Below, piece by piece: positions 10,901 through 21,039 of a stretch of DNA of 64,000 nucleotides. The stretch comes from Anadara kagoshimensis. Taxonomy: Eukaryota > Mollusca > Bivalvia > Arcoida > Arcidae. The stretch covers positions 37,904,904 through 37,968,903 of the forward strand of contig CM037874.1 in the NCBI GenBank assembly GCA_021292105.1, written 5' to 3'. The position numbers and the translations under genes were made by a program. The notes under the pieces were generated by a model. That model searched no databases. It saw only the letters and a program-made list of their open reading frames with translations, and was not told the origin of the DNA. Numbering within the stretch: the first letter of the stretch is position 1; every line of letters starts with the position of its first letter.

Positions 10901-13900
10901 TGTTTCGTCCGTTATTAATGACGTCACGGAGAGAAAATCCTTTCACGCAAACGTAACAGAAAAGATCTGACCAATAAAACTGCTTTTAACAAATTAGACA
11001 TGAATTATTTATAGATGAAATTCACAAAGCAATTTAATACTATATTATTAGTAATTTATAGAGACGTTCTTGTTTCCTACCAAATAATACGTACAACTGA
11101 AGAAACTCGCGTTGAAAATCAATTGAAGACAGAACCATTGCCCATATTAAGCTTACCTGTCATTTTAGGTTTCTTTAACAGTTTAAGTTTTCTAAGCCGT
11201 AACAATTCCTTGTCGTATTCATTTCCTTGTAACCCAGACAACACAATAGTAGGATCAAATGTTGAGTTACTCTCTATTGTTGTTGTCGTCGTTATGGGTG
11301 TTGTTGTTGGCGTAGTCGTTGTTGTGGGTGTTGTAGTTGTCGTTGTTGTCGATGTAGTAGTTGGCGTCGTCGTTGTTGTTGGTGTTGTAGTCGGCGTTGT
11401 CGTTGTTGTTGGCGTTGTCGTCGTTGTGGGTGTTGTCGTTGGCGTTGTCGGAGTAGTTGTTGGCGTTGTCGTTGTTGTTGGCGTCGTCGTTGTCGTCGAC
11501 GTTGTAGTTGTCGTAGTTGTTGTTGTCGGTGTTGTGGTTGGTGTTGTAGTTGGTGTCGTTGTTGGTGTTGTAGTTGGCGTTGTAGTTGTTGTCGTCGGCG
11601 TTGTAGTTGGCGTAGTTGTTGTTGTCGGTGTTGTGGTTGTAGTAGTTGTTGGTGTTGTTGGCTTGGGGGTTACTGAAATAACAGAAATATATTGTGAAAC
11701 GAGTACCATACTGGACTTTTAAAATATATATTATATTATGAAGCGAATAACATTACAAGCAACGATTCCACTAGAATTGTTCTTTTACTTTAATTTGAAA
11801 GAAATTTTTCAAAAGGGGCCATTTTCAAAAAATCGTTTCCTTTAAACACTATAACATCAATATTTCTGTATCCATGCAATTATAAATATGGCTCACTAAG
11901 GTCTTAACAATTAGTTCATTTGCCAAAATAATGGATAAATGATACAACGGTCCCTTATAGAATGGAACTAAAATGGCAATTAAAATTTGGTAAAGTATAA
12001 ACACACACCATAAATATAGAGAAGTGAGCTATTGAAAGTAAAAAAAAACAATTGAGTTGAAGGCAAAAATAAACGTTTATTTGCAAGAATAGCAAAGTAC
12101 AACTCGTGGTAAACGTTGTAAAAATAACAAATAAATCTAGTAAAGTAGGATACCCGCCAGCAGGTTCTTTTTGTGATTTACACTTAAGTTCAAAGGGTCA
12201 TAACTCCGAGGAAAACGAGCCAATCAACTCGGGTCCATGATATGTACATCTGCTATCTATATTGATACTTTGAACCAAGTTTTGTAAAATAGTGCTTTAT
12301 AGTTTTGGAGAATTAACGCAGACAAGAATTTCGGACGGACGGACGGACGGAAAGTCGAATTTAATATCCCCTCTTTACCCGAAAGACGCGGGATAAAAAG
12401 CAGAACAATTCCAAATCTCACCTCTACAAGTCCTGACTGCTAATTTCTCTTTGATGGAGTCTAGGGCTTCATAGTTATAGACTTCAAACATGTACTCTTC
12501 TTTGGGTGAACTTGCAATGGCATTCAACTCCAGCGAATGAGTGTTGGTACCAATACCGATGGCAAACATATGGATACCTTTCTTTTGAGCACGGAGGGAT
12601 TCAAACACTGTCCGGATAATTTTCTTAGATCTGCCATCAGTTAAAATAATACCTATTTTTGATACTTCATGATTGCTTCTACTTCCATGACTTGGACTGA
12701 AAAGTTCTTTGCGCATGTGCTTGATGGCTGAGGCAGTGTCTGTTTCATCCCCTGATCCGTAGTTAACGGTCTGTAACGCTTTAAGCAAATCAGAACTGTC
12801 GTAATATTCATCAAGATAAAACTCTGTATTAACTTTATTACTGTAGGTGGCTACACCAATTCTTGTCATATTTTCTCCAATTTGAAACATAGATACAACA
12901 TCTCGTACGAATTGTACTTGTTTTAAAAAGTCTGGGTACCAAATACTATTTGAATTATCCAATAAAAATACAACATCCGCAGGTGTGTTACCGCAATAAT
13001 ACACAACATCTGAAAATACGAAATCACAGGTATTTTAGTTTGACAAATACAAATTAAAACTCATTAAATGAAGAAAAATATGCATAGTATATGCACAGGG
13101 TTGTTGAAATTACAAAATATATGAAAATACAATTTGAAAGGTGAGTGATTTTAGCAAAAAAAAATTCAATCCAAAAAAATGAAGAAAATGTGCCCAGAAA
13201 CATCAATTTATTGGAATTTATATTTACAAATTGGGCTTTTGCGTTTTTAATTCTCTGAGAAAATTATGATTATATATTATAAGTGGTTGAGCAAACCGGG
13301 GTTCTAGAAAGAAACCATCCATCTTCGGCAATCTTCATGTCACTTGCATCCGCCTGAGTTGGATTCGAACCTAACGAGGCCGCGTTATCCGGCAGCTAAT
13401 TCACAACCAGTTTTAGGTTCTATTTTGCTAACATTTTATTATACGGCGGTTGTTTTTTTTTTTACTTCAACCACCATCCCTAAACTGACCTCCTTAATAT
13501 AAGTGGAAAAATCTTGGCTGTGCATAAAACACTATACTAGTAACTCTAATTTCCTCTCCATCGTGTTATCAAACAGAATATACTTGTACTTAGCAAAAAA
13601 TGTGAAATATTTTTTTTTATTTTCCATGTAATAGCAGACTTTTGAAGATTATTAAAACTAGTATTTTTATTATCATTATCAGTGTATGGTAGAATTTTAA
13701 CTCCTGTTTTCTGTATTAAATCTACAGCATCAATATCATTCATAACGAATCACTTCTAAATCAAAGTATTACATTAACACTTAAAAGTAACCTGATTCAT
13801 TTTACGATTCATAAAACTTTGTCGGAGCTGTTAACTCTAGATGAAAGCTTTTCAAGGCTCTCGAAATGCTTTATGGCCAAAAATTACAAAATTGCTCATA

Positions 13901-16834
13901 AGTATGATGTCTTTATTTTCGAAAACATCCTGGATATACTTGACGTCAAAAATTATCCGAGGTAAAATTGACATCCTAAATTATCTTAGGTGAAATTGAC
14001 ATCCTAAATTATCTTAGATAAAATTGACATCCAAAATTATGCTAGGTAAAATTGACATCCAAAATTATTTAGGTGAAATTGACATCCTAAATTATCCTAG
14101 GTAAAATTGACATCCTAAATTATCCTAGGTAAAATTGACATCCTAAATTAGCTTAAGCGAAATTGACATCCTAAATTATTTAGGTGAAATTGACATCCAA
14201 AATTATCCTAGGTAAAATTGACATCCTAAAGTATCTTAGGTGAAATTGACATCCAAAATTATCCTAGGTAAAATTGACATCCTAAAGTATCTTAGATAAA
14301 ATTGACGTCCAAAATGATCCTAGGTAAAATTGACATCCAAAATTATCTTAGGTGAAATTGACATCCAAAATTATCCTGAACATTTAGTATATACTTGACG
14401 TTCTATAGTTTCATGTTCTTTTCGTTCCCATTTTGGATTTTACACGTGACGGCTGTAGCTCGTAAACTTCCGGTGCAGTAAGCCTCACTTCCCTGGTGGA
14501 AGCTCTTATGTTTAACAAATTTTCTTTTTAAGATAGGTGGGACTTGAACACCATTTTAGCTTCATTTGTCAGTTTTTGCTTTGCTTTTGGGATTATGGTT
14601 TTTGGCATGGACCGGCATATTTGTGTTTGATTAAAAATGGAAATTATAAAACCTATACTCACCACTTGTCTGGTATTGAGCTTGCTGAAAAACAGACATA
14701 AAATAAAAAAAAATTTGAACAATTTTTTAATAAAATTTTACGTTAACAAATACAAATATCTGAAAGATAATTCTTTAAAAGGGAAAATAAACATTTATTA
14801 TATCCTGCATTCCATAATAAATGCTATATTCAGTAAACTCAATTCGTCACCACCATTTGGTCTATAAAATTTTGGACTTATAAAACCTGGGAATATTTTG
14901 AAAAACAGAAGAAAATGTGATTGGGGGCTTCAACATGGCTTGTCGATATGTGAGTTGTCAAAGTTATCGAGTGGTAATATAACGGAGATTTACGGTACAA
15001 TTTTTTTTTATTTTCCATAGGTGATAATCCTCATGTCAAATATCTGTTTTTGTTTCAATGTTTGAAAATGATATTTTAACTAAATGATCTAAATATATGC
15101 AGCAAATGTGGATTTTTATTCTTGATTAATATACTAATTTAGCTAAACACCATCCAACTATAGCGGTAGGATGTTTTAATTATGTTTTGTGAAGATTTTT
15201 AGACTGTAATGATACGAATAGGCATAAAAATTAACAATATTTATAATTTTTATTTCTTATTTAAAGGGTTTTATGTTCGTGGAAAAAAGAAACACAATCA
15301 AAACCTTAAATAACTGCGTTGTATGTTTGTTCTATGGCGACTTGTCAATCGCGTAGTATTCCGCAGAAAAATCTGAATTCCAATAATACGGTATTCGGTA
15401 AAGACAAAAACCACCTATATTTTATTGTAATTATATCTTGTAAGAAGATTAAGAAACAATTGCGGTAGGACACTCTCGAGGTTTCGATCTTATTTTGTCG
15501 CAAGAAATTTTCAGGTTTACGTCTGTAGGGTAAGTAAGCGTAACAAGAGTCACCGTGGAAATCACGAATACATGTACATGTATTTCCCCCGCGAATGCTT
15601 CTCTTATACATAACTGCCACGCCTTATTCAGTCATTCTGTAAGTTGAATATATTATAATGCAACTAATTTGCAACATACAGTACAAGTTTAACACTGAGC
15701 AAACGAAAAGAAGCCGGAGTTCGTTGCGGTGGCAGAAATATGGACAGCTAGTGACCCGAAAAGTTGCCAAGGGAAAGATGGCAGCTGCCGAAAAACTGTC
15801 GCGAAAGCTCTAAAGAGCGGTCGATTGGTTAGCTTAGCGTTAAACTTTCGACAGTTCTGTACTGTACAATGTAGCTGCAGTATTGCAAACTATACGCGCA
15901 CCTGCTGTCCTTGTAGATTATCTGACATGCAGATTAACCACTTGGATGCACTGTATGAATCACAAAGCTTACAGTTACATACATAAGTTATTTTCTATTA
16001 AGTTATGGTATTTCGTGCTGTAATATTTTGGATCTACCGCCAAATACAAGATTATTATATTTATTACTTTGTTTTCACTTGACTCACCGAGTAAGCTAAT
16101 TTTAGAATTTTTCCCTCTGTTTCTGTCATTCAGACGCGTTATGAATGTATATCAATTTTTTGTGGTTAAATGCACGTGTTGATATCTTGACATGATTATG
16201 TACAGAGAGAAACGAATTTGTCACAATAAGACCTGGAAATCTCGTCTAACCTCTTTGATTTTGTAACCGGATATAAAAATGTTTCCCGCATTTTTACGTC
16301 AGAGAAAAAAATGTTACCGGAAATCAGAGGCCGCGGTGGCCTAACGGATAAGGCATCGGGTCTCTTACTGCTGTGAGTTCTAGTCCCGCTCAGACCACAT
16401 GTTCCTTGCCGCCAGTCTTTACCGGTTCACCTGATGTCAGTATAATGTGACTGGGGGAGTGGTACGTTTGTCTGTGGCGTACTGACTCTGTGAGGTAGCA
16501 CTTTATTTATATTAATTAAAGTCGCCCTGTGAGCGCGCTAGTACAAGGCAGACAATAAAACAACTCATACTTCACATGCATACACAAAATAGTTGACAGA
16601 TCAATCCATAGAGACTATTAAAATAGTTCTCGTTGTGAATAACTGAAAAATTGCTGATGCGACGTAAAGCAACATTCAACCAGAAACTAATCATCTACCC
16701 GGAAGTATCAAATCCAACAGAAGTCTTTTTTATCAAAATAATGGTTACTTCATTCAGCAATTGAAAATAGCGGCATGCGCCTGCAATTTGGATTATAATA
16801 CGCCTTCTTTGATTTTTCTGTTACAAATTGCCCC

Positions 16835-16920
<86 letters not shown>

Positions 16921-18674
16921 GTATATATATATATTCCTTTATCATGTCATGTTAAGATACATGGTTTTTTTTTTACTTTGACTAATGTGCAATACACGTT
17001 ATCTAACAGCTACAAATTCGTTTTCAATGACTTAGATAAGCCAAGTATCACGAGACCAAAATCCGTTTCTGATTATTTCTATGTTCGCTGATCAAAAGGA
17101 GGAAATTAATTGATAAAGTAACCATAAATAAAGAGAAACAAATGAGATATATAAAAAAAAACAACTGGGAATGTACCGTAATAAATAGAACAGAAAAACA
17201 TAAATGTATCTATATTCTTAATCCAAACTTGTACGTCATGAAGTGATGAGGCCCATTTACTTTTTAACAGTTTTTACTTATACAAAAAACAGGTGATATA
17301 ATTAGCACATAGTAATTAAAACAAATTTTGTACAACACAAATCAAATAAACAAAAAAGTTAATTCTAATTTCTAATTCTAATTCTTTATTCCTTAAGTCT
17401 ACACTTATTGGTTACATGCAAGTTTGTAGAATACAATGTATGGCGGTACATTAAATAAATAACAGTATATTACATGTATGTAGAGTTATAAAATAGAATG
17501 GTAAGTACAATGAAAAAATATAATAATAATTAATGACATGATATTCTTTTGAACTTCGAATTTTGTTTTATTAAAATAAAGAAATTTTCAACTACATCAC
17601 AACAGTCAATGCAACTCTGGACACAACACAACCATAAAAACCAAAATAAATGTTGTAGTTCTTATTTTATATTCATGCTTTGACTAGCGACTATTTGGAT
17701 TGAACTGAGCGAACAAAATAACAAGAGTAATCGCGATGCCGTTGAAGGTAAACTATGAGAATTTATTGTTTTAACATACAACATGTCCTTAGCTATATCA
17801 AATAAAACAAAAAATATCAATCAATAAGATTTAAACACGTATATAAAGATCATCCATCGGACCAGAAAAATATGAAAATTATGGATACGTTATATTTGTT
17901 TAGAGGTTTTTGGTTGAAGAAATAGAGTTTTAACACAATGATCTTAATGACCCGTTGGTCTTTATACTGTAAATCGGGAATTTTTCAATTTTTTTCGCAT
18001 AGATTCTTGAGAGTAACAAGACGTCAATCTTAAACTCATTATTATTTTATTTTAATATAATGCCTTTGTAATTATGTTGTCAATTATCCATTGACGCTAA
18101 AACAAATATAGGCAAGTATTCTAAAATGATGATTCTCGCAAAAATTGACAGACGCAAAAACTTCCTAATTTAAAGGACGCGGTCTCTATAGTAGGTTTAC
18201 TTTCTAAGCAAGTGGTTTTCATATAGACGTGGTGGCTATAGAAGGTTCTAATGTATAAATATAGTTTAAACTCAAACATGGTAATCTTTGATAAAAATGT
18301 TATTTCGAAAGGTAAAAGATAATTCAAATGTAAAACCCTCACTTTTGTATAAAAATTATTATATTTGAAGCCAGTTTTTTTTTCTTTAAAAATTTCAAAA
18401 AACGTCTTCACAGATACATTTTGTAGCCGTACTAAAAAAAGAGAAATTGATTCTTATAACAAATGCTGTGTCCTCTAACGTTACTCTTTGTTAATTTGAC
18501 TAGTGACGAATTTTTAATGTATTGGTTGTTGAATCTTTATCAACCTGGTTTGATTCGATGGAATTTAAATTATGACAATAATAGACAAAAAAGTAATTGA
18601 GAAAAAAGATCACTTACCGCTGAAAAAATTGTAAACATCACCACAGCAGAAAAATAAACAAATGTGTAATCCAT
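4388..18674 (-). CDS. Secreted multi-VWA / Thr-Pro mucin matrix protein (gene span, nine exons)
   Basis: Nine exons with canonical splice sites join in one frame of about 1194 codons: signal peptide (1-19), short segment (20-26), VWA1 (27-222), Thr/Pro block 1 (about 223-394), linker (395-441), Thr/Pro block 2 (442-807), VWA2 (808-995), linker (996-1008) and VWA3 (1009-1194). The protein must be secreted, and the Thr blocks should be heavily O-glycosylated. VWA proteins with mucin-like spacers occur in animal extracellular matrices; in bivalves, VWA proteins are known from shell matrix and byssus. This resemblance is one of architecture only. All junctions after exon 1 are phase 1, as in modular exon-shuffled genes. 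The 3' end is not certain, so the C-terminus may be incomplete. No convincing TATA box was found upstream of 18674. Confidence 0.85.
5385..5423 (-). CDS. Exon: 12-codon Pro/Glu linker between VWA2 and VWA3
   Basis: A 39-bp microexon lies between the acceptor TTTATTTGTACAG and the donor GTAAGT. It encodes AEPEPPSVLSDH with split codons at both ends. Phase 1 entry and exit match the neighbouring VWA exons exactly, which is the main support for so small an exon. It would act as a short acidic, proline-rich spacer. Confidence 0.72.
5426..5605. repeat. A/T-only simple repeat (TAAA-rich)
   Basis: About 180 bp of degenerate AAATA/TTTA units, directly upstream (minus sense) of the linker-exon acceptor. 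Confidence 0.85.
5902..6465 (-). CDS. Exon: VWA domain 2
   Basis: The acceptor ATTTTACATTACAG precedes 6465 and the donor GTAAGTG follows 5902; 564 bp, phase 1 on both sides. The domain runs from DCENRKLDIIFAFDSSNN to ARETCS, with a Cys near each end. The VWA core is recognisable in KLDIIFAFDSS, GAILYNDQ and KVAVVIVASPS. The MIDAS is broken: DSSNN instead of DxSxS, and the aspartate expected after the third strand is missing (ASPS). The domain probably acts as a structural or metal-independent binding module. Confidence 0.88.
7078..8175 (-). CDS. Exon: long Thr/Pro mucin block 2 (365 codons)
   Basis: A 1098-bp exon with acceptor GTAACTATTTTAG before 8175 and donor GTATGA after 7078, phase 1 on both sides. 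Almost all codons are Thr, interrupted by Pro in TTTTTTP or TTTTTP units, with rare Ser, Leu, Val or Met. Such stretches in secreted proteins are densely O-glycosylated and extended, giving a stiff hydrated spacer. The repeat is built from ACN codons with varied third positions, so the protein pattern is kept while the DNA varies. It ends in VTTTTVLDVVRQ before VWA2. Length polymorphism between alleles is likely. Confidence 0.9.
8955..9116. mobile_element. Palindromic MITE, 162 bp
   Basis: The two halves are inverted copies of each other along nearly their whole length. The outer ends are TAAGAAATGACATT and AATGTCATTTCTTA; inside are CATGGTATTTCAAGGGGTA and its complement, and GTGGCGCGTGCCAAATT and its complement. 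The centre is near 9037. RNA or single-stranded DNA would fold into one long hairpin. It lies in an intron of the VWA gene, between the linker exon and mucin block 2. Confidence 0.85.
9404..9536. repeat. 31-bp tandem repeat, four copies
   Basis: Units of the form CACAACCACAAAACAACTCA followed by CAACCATAGGG repeat with very few changes. The copies have no spacers between them. Intron of the VWA gene. Confidence 0.92.
10276..10416 (-). CDS. Exon: linker between the two mucin blocks
   Basis: 141 bp between the acceptor TATTTTATTTGTAG and the donor GTAAGTTG. Phase 1 entry and exit agree with both neighbours. It encodes a 46-residue segment starting KPNLLLLRRNETGQRPYPS and ending TTPVPTSASM, with NET, NTT and NAT N-glycosylation sequons. 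It is Pro/Ser/Thr-rich but not repetitive. No domain is recognised. Confidence 0.8.
11157..11672 (-). CDS. Exon: Thr/Pro mucin block 1
   Basis: 516 bp between the acceptor TTCTGTTATTTCAG and the donor GTAAGC, phase 1 on both sides. It starts TPKPTTPTTT, runs through about 120 residues of PTTTTTPTTT units, then changes to a non-repetitive, partly basic tail (TFDPTIVLSGLQGNEYDKEL, then several Leu and Lys). It should be an O-glycosylated spacer after VWA1. The repeat contains more PTT triplets than block 2, so the two blocks are related in kind but not simple copies. Confidence 0.9.
12148..12397. mobile_element. Short interspersed element with GGATACCCGC / GCGGGATA ends
   Basis: About 250 bp start AGGATACCCGCCAGCAGG and end CGAAAGACGCGGGATAAA, giving a short imperfect inverted terminus. 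The body contains GGGTCATAACTCCGAGG and a run of GGAC units near 12333-12350, a motif also seen in the repeats at 34180 and 41370. It lies close to the VWA1 donor. Confidence 0.5.
12422..13009 (-). CDS. Exon: VWA domain 1, intact MIDAS
   Basis: 588 bp with acceptor TTTCGTATTTTCAG before 13009 and donor GTGAGA after 12422; phase 1 on both sides. The domain runs from DVVYYCGNTPADVVFLLDNS to LAVRTCR, with a Cys near each end. All three metal-site parts are visible: DNSNS (DxSxS), a threonine in GDETDTASAIKHM, and the aspartate in GIILTDGRS. It is therefore the one VWA of this protein expected to bind a ligand through a divalent metal, as integrin-type and collagen-binding VWAs do. It is the N-terminal domain of the mature protein. 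Confidence 0.92.
13300..13425 (-). mobile_element. Truncated tRNA-derived SINE
   Basis: GAGTTGGATTCGAACCTAAC is a reverse-strand B box, followed by CGAGGCCGCGTTATCC and GGCAGCTAA as the decayed A-box side. Only the head region is left. It lies in intron 2 of the VWA gene. Confidence 0.45.
13940..14380. repeat. 28-bp satellite array, about 15 copies
   Basis: The unit is of the form TAGGTAAAATTGACATCC plus TAAATTATCC. GACATC recurs every 27-28 bp (for example at 13998, 14026 and 14054). Copies differ by point changes. The array is followed directly by an interspersed repeat whose other copies (25720 and 49555) lack it. It lies in intron 2 of the VWA gene. Confidence 0.93.
14385..14600 (+). repeat. 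Interspersed CACGTG/TTCCGG repeat family copy
   Basis: It shares GATATA/TATACTTGACGT, TATAGTTTCATG, TTTTACACGTGACGG, CTTCCGG and GCCTCACTTCC segments with 25720-25890 and 49555-49690, in partly changed order. It has no coding capacity. Confidence 0.5.
14663..14684 (-). CDS. Exon: 22-bp microexon after the signal peptide
   Basis: It lies between a strong acceptor (TTATGTCTGTTTTTCAG) and donor GTGAGT. It encodes QAQYQTS plus the first base of the next codon. It takes the phase-0 end of exon 1 and delivers phase 1 to VWA1. Signal peptidase would probably cut just before this segment (FSA, then QAQ). Confidence 0.78.
15676..15868. mobile_element. MITE of the TACAGACCTGTCGAAAG family
   Basis: The left end ATACAGTACAAGTTTAACAC has a deletion in the terminus. 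The right end GTTAAACTTTCGACAGTTC then TGTACTGTA is well kept. The body has GAAATATGGACAGC, AAGTTGCCAAGG and GCCGAAAAACTGTCG, as in other copies. Intron 1 of the VWA gene. Confidence 0.8.
16327..16560 (+). mobile_element. tRNA-derived SINE, Arg-like head
   Basis: GGCCGCGGTGGCCTAACGGA and TAAGGCATCGGGTCTC look like a tRNA D-arm and anticodon stem, with GAGTTCTAGTCCCGC as B box. It runs on into a non-tRNA body containing CCGGTTCACCTGATGTCAG and GTGAGCGCGCTAGTACAAGG. It lacks a tRNA acceptor stem, so it is a SINE. Intron 1 of the VWA gene. Confidence 0.75.
16838..16935. repeat. (TA)n microsatellite
   Basis: About 95 bp of almost uninterrupted TA dinucleotides in intron 1 of the VWA gene. Confidence 0.97.
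18618..18674 (-). CDS. Exon 1: signal peptide of the VWA/mucin gene
   Basis: ATG at 18674 opens 19 codons, MDYTFVYFSAVVMFTIFSA, ending exactly at a GTAAGT donor. The segment is a hydrophobic core with small residues at the end, a good eukaryotic signal peptide. It splices in phase to the microexon at 14663-14684. The start is chosen because it gives a complete signal peptide and sits right behind a short 5' leader. Intron 1 is about 3.9 kb and filled with repeats. Confidence 0.8.
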
Positions 18675-19526
18675 CGTATAGCACCTTTGTTTTTCAGATA
18701 AAATAAAAATATTAGATAAATGTTAGTGTGTAACTGTATTATTATGTGTTACTTCTTATCATAGTAAACACAAGATATGATACAAAACACTTGTGTAGAG
18801 CTTGTGGATAAAAGATCTCCGTGTGTCAATCGCTTACGCTATCCAAAGCGTTTTTAGACTTTTACGTTTTTTGGTTCTGTGTTTTAAGTTGTAATATTCT
18901 CACAGTGGGCGGAGTCTACACCTCTCTAACTTAACATTTTATCAATGAAACACGTCAAGTGGGCATGCGCTTTCCAAAAATGGAATTGGCGTTTGAAGAA
19001 CAGTAAAATAATTTCTAAACCATTCATAAAAACTTCTTACGTAGAGTTACTCAAGAAGCTGGAATTTCACACATGTTTTTTCTCATACATCATATGCATA
19101 TCTGCTTTCTTAATTATTCGTTTTTCGTTTTTTAGACATTCATGTGTTACACAGTATATGGATGGAGGAATGGATTTTCAGCCACCAGTTAAGATTCCCC
19201 CATGTCAGTTCTTATTAGACTCCCCATGTTTTATCATTTTACTTATCTTTTGATCCAGATAATTCCGAGAGGTAGTCCATGACCCTCGCACAAAACAAGA
19301 TAATTGTTTACATGATAAAGTCAATTAAATTGGTATTTTTATCATAAAATTATTAATCATTTCTTGATATAAATGTGTTTTTATTTATTTTTAGATTGTG
19401 AGTTTATTTAAAACTTACAGACATTTTTTTCGAATACCAAAATCAAGATGTACCCAGAGTCACTATTATTTTATCATCACGGTGTTTTCTTCCCAATAAC
19501 GCATGTTGAAAAGTAGAATTTCGCGG

Positions 19527-19585
19527 AGTTGAATAATTGTGTTTTGCGCCCCAGTCAAGAGTTTACCATACTAAGACCCTTTAGT
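19527..19585. repeat. SINE tail fragment
   Basis: TTGTGTTTTGCGCCCCAGTC and AAGAGTTTACCATACTAAGACC match the 3' part of the SINEs at 31390 and 63276 (GTGTTTAACGTCCCAGTC form). Only the tail is present. Confidence 0.45.
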
Positions 19586-20654
19586 ATTACAGAATATATT
19601 TTAATACCGAGCGTATTATTTTGAAATCAAACTTACGATTTTGAAAAAGAAATGTACTTGTAAGAGGTTTTTTTTTTAAAATCAAGTGCAATACTTTAGA
19701 AAACGAGCGCACGATTTTCAAAAAGCGTAGGCACGAAATACGACCGTTTGGAGGGGGCAACTTAGTGTCCGGAGAGCACTGAACAATGAGTCACATGCTC
19801 AAGTGACAGGATATCATTTTTTTAATTTTTTGCTTCCAGATGATAAATCTTGTAACACATATTGTAAAATTGTTAAAACAAATCATTGGACTTTTGGAAT
19901 TAGAATAGCAATATGAAAAATACTTCACTTTTCGTGTTTATGGTGTATTTGTTTCACAATTAATATGGCAGTGCTTTCCATTCCGGGGCAACCTGCTTTA
20001 CTGCCCTGAGATGGAAATCCGCGTGTTTAACCTACTATGCCAGTTTTCAAAAGCTTTTACTCTGCTTTGAGATTGTGAATTTAACATATAGAACATAAAT
20101 CTGTGTGTGTTTTATTGATCAATATTAAAGAGAGTCCCACATCAACAATTAAAACTTGAATCTTATGTTTTCTCCATGGTTGTTATTTGTTTAGGTGTTT
20201 TCGTAATCAAATATTTTTTCTTTTTTCATTTTCACCCGTGTTTTATCAGTTATATATTATATAACACAGAATTGAAAACCGTATGTGAAAGAAACTCGTA
20301 ATTGTGTGTGTCATTCATTTTGTCAATTAAAACCTCTCACAAATCTTCTATTTTTTAATATCATTATCTCATTTCTGATATAAGTTTATCAATTCAGCTG
20401 TTTATGTTCATTGTAAAGTAATTGTCATGGGTAGATATAGTCTAGACCGGATGGCTTCAAACAGTGAAAATAGAAATTAGAAATTTGTTACTGAAACACA
20501 TGTATTAAGGCATTCAGTTTAAACGATATTGATGTGTTTACTAACAACATAATTGGAAACTATTTACATAATCTATTAAGTGTCAGTTTTTTACAAAGGT
20601 TCTTTTCAAGCTGAAATGTTGATCTTATCTTATTTTCTCGCTCACTCTGTTTCA

Positions 20655-20906
20655 GTTGCTTATAGTTGTAAGCACCCTTTGTAGTTAGCACAGGACCTAC
20701 TCTTTGGTGTCTTTAGCGTGCACTGAGACATGGGACCTTGAGTCTCATCCGAAAGACTATTCTGGTTATGAGCTTTTTACCGTTCTATTATGGGCGGGAG
20801 ATAAAATTCATCTCAGAAAATTTTCAAGTTCTGAGTGAGGTTCGAACCCACGACATGACTTTGAAACCCAGTGAAAGTACCACTCGACCGACAAACTGCC
20901 GTGGGT
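20655..20906 (-). mobile_element. tRNA-derived SINE
   Basis: On the minus strand the head reads CCACGGCAGTTTGTCGGTCG then AGTGGTACTTTCACTGGG, with a near-perfect B box GGGTTCGAACCTCAC. The body includes AGACTCAAGGTCCCATGTC. Head first, it runs from 20906 down to about 20655. Intergenic. Confidence 0.72.
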
Positions 20907-21039
20907 AGAAAAAAGAAGCTTATGATTGAAATACGATAATCAGTTGAATAATAACAGATTTCGTTTCTTTACAAAATCCCCGAGCTAAAGATCGCAATAA
21001 GGAAAATGTAGAGAGCATGTTGCGAAAATAAACATATAA

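Noticed and set aside
11015-11722. Plus-strand Val/Gly-rich frame over mucin block 1
   Set aside because: Same cause: a shadow of the Thr/Pro exon on the minus strand.
9404-14380. CRISPR-like arrays at 9404-9536 and 13940-14380
   Set aside because: The units follow each other without unique spacers, and the DNA is eukaryotic. They are ordinary tandem repeats.
16327-16400. tRNA-Arg gene
   Set aside because: D-arm and B box are present, but the acceptor stem does not close and the sequence continues into a SINE body. The same reasoning applies to the tRNA-like heads at 20906, 30402, 33405 and 63616.
16761-16955. Protein with YIYIYI repeats
   Set aside because: Translation of the (TA)n microsatellite.
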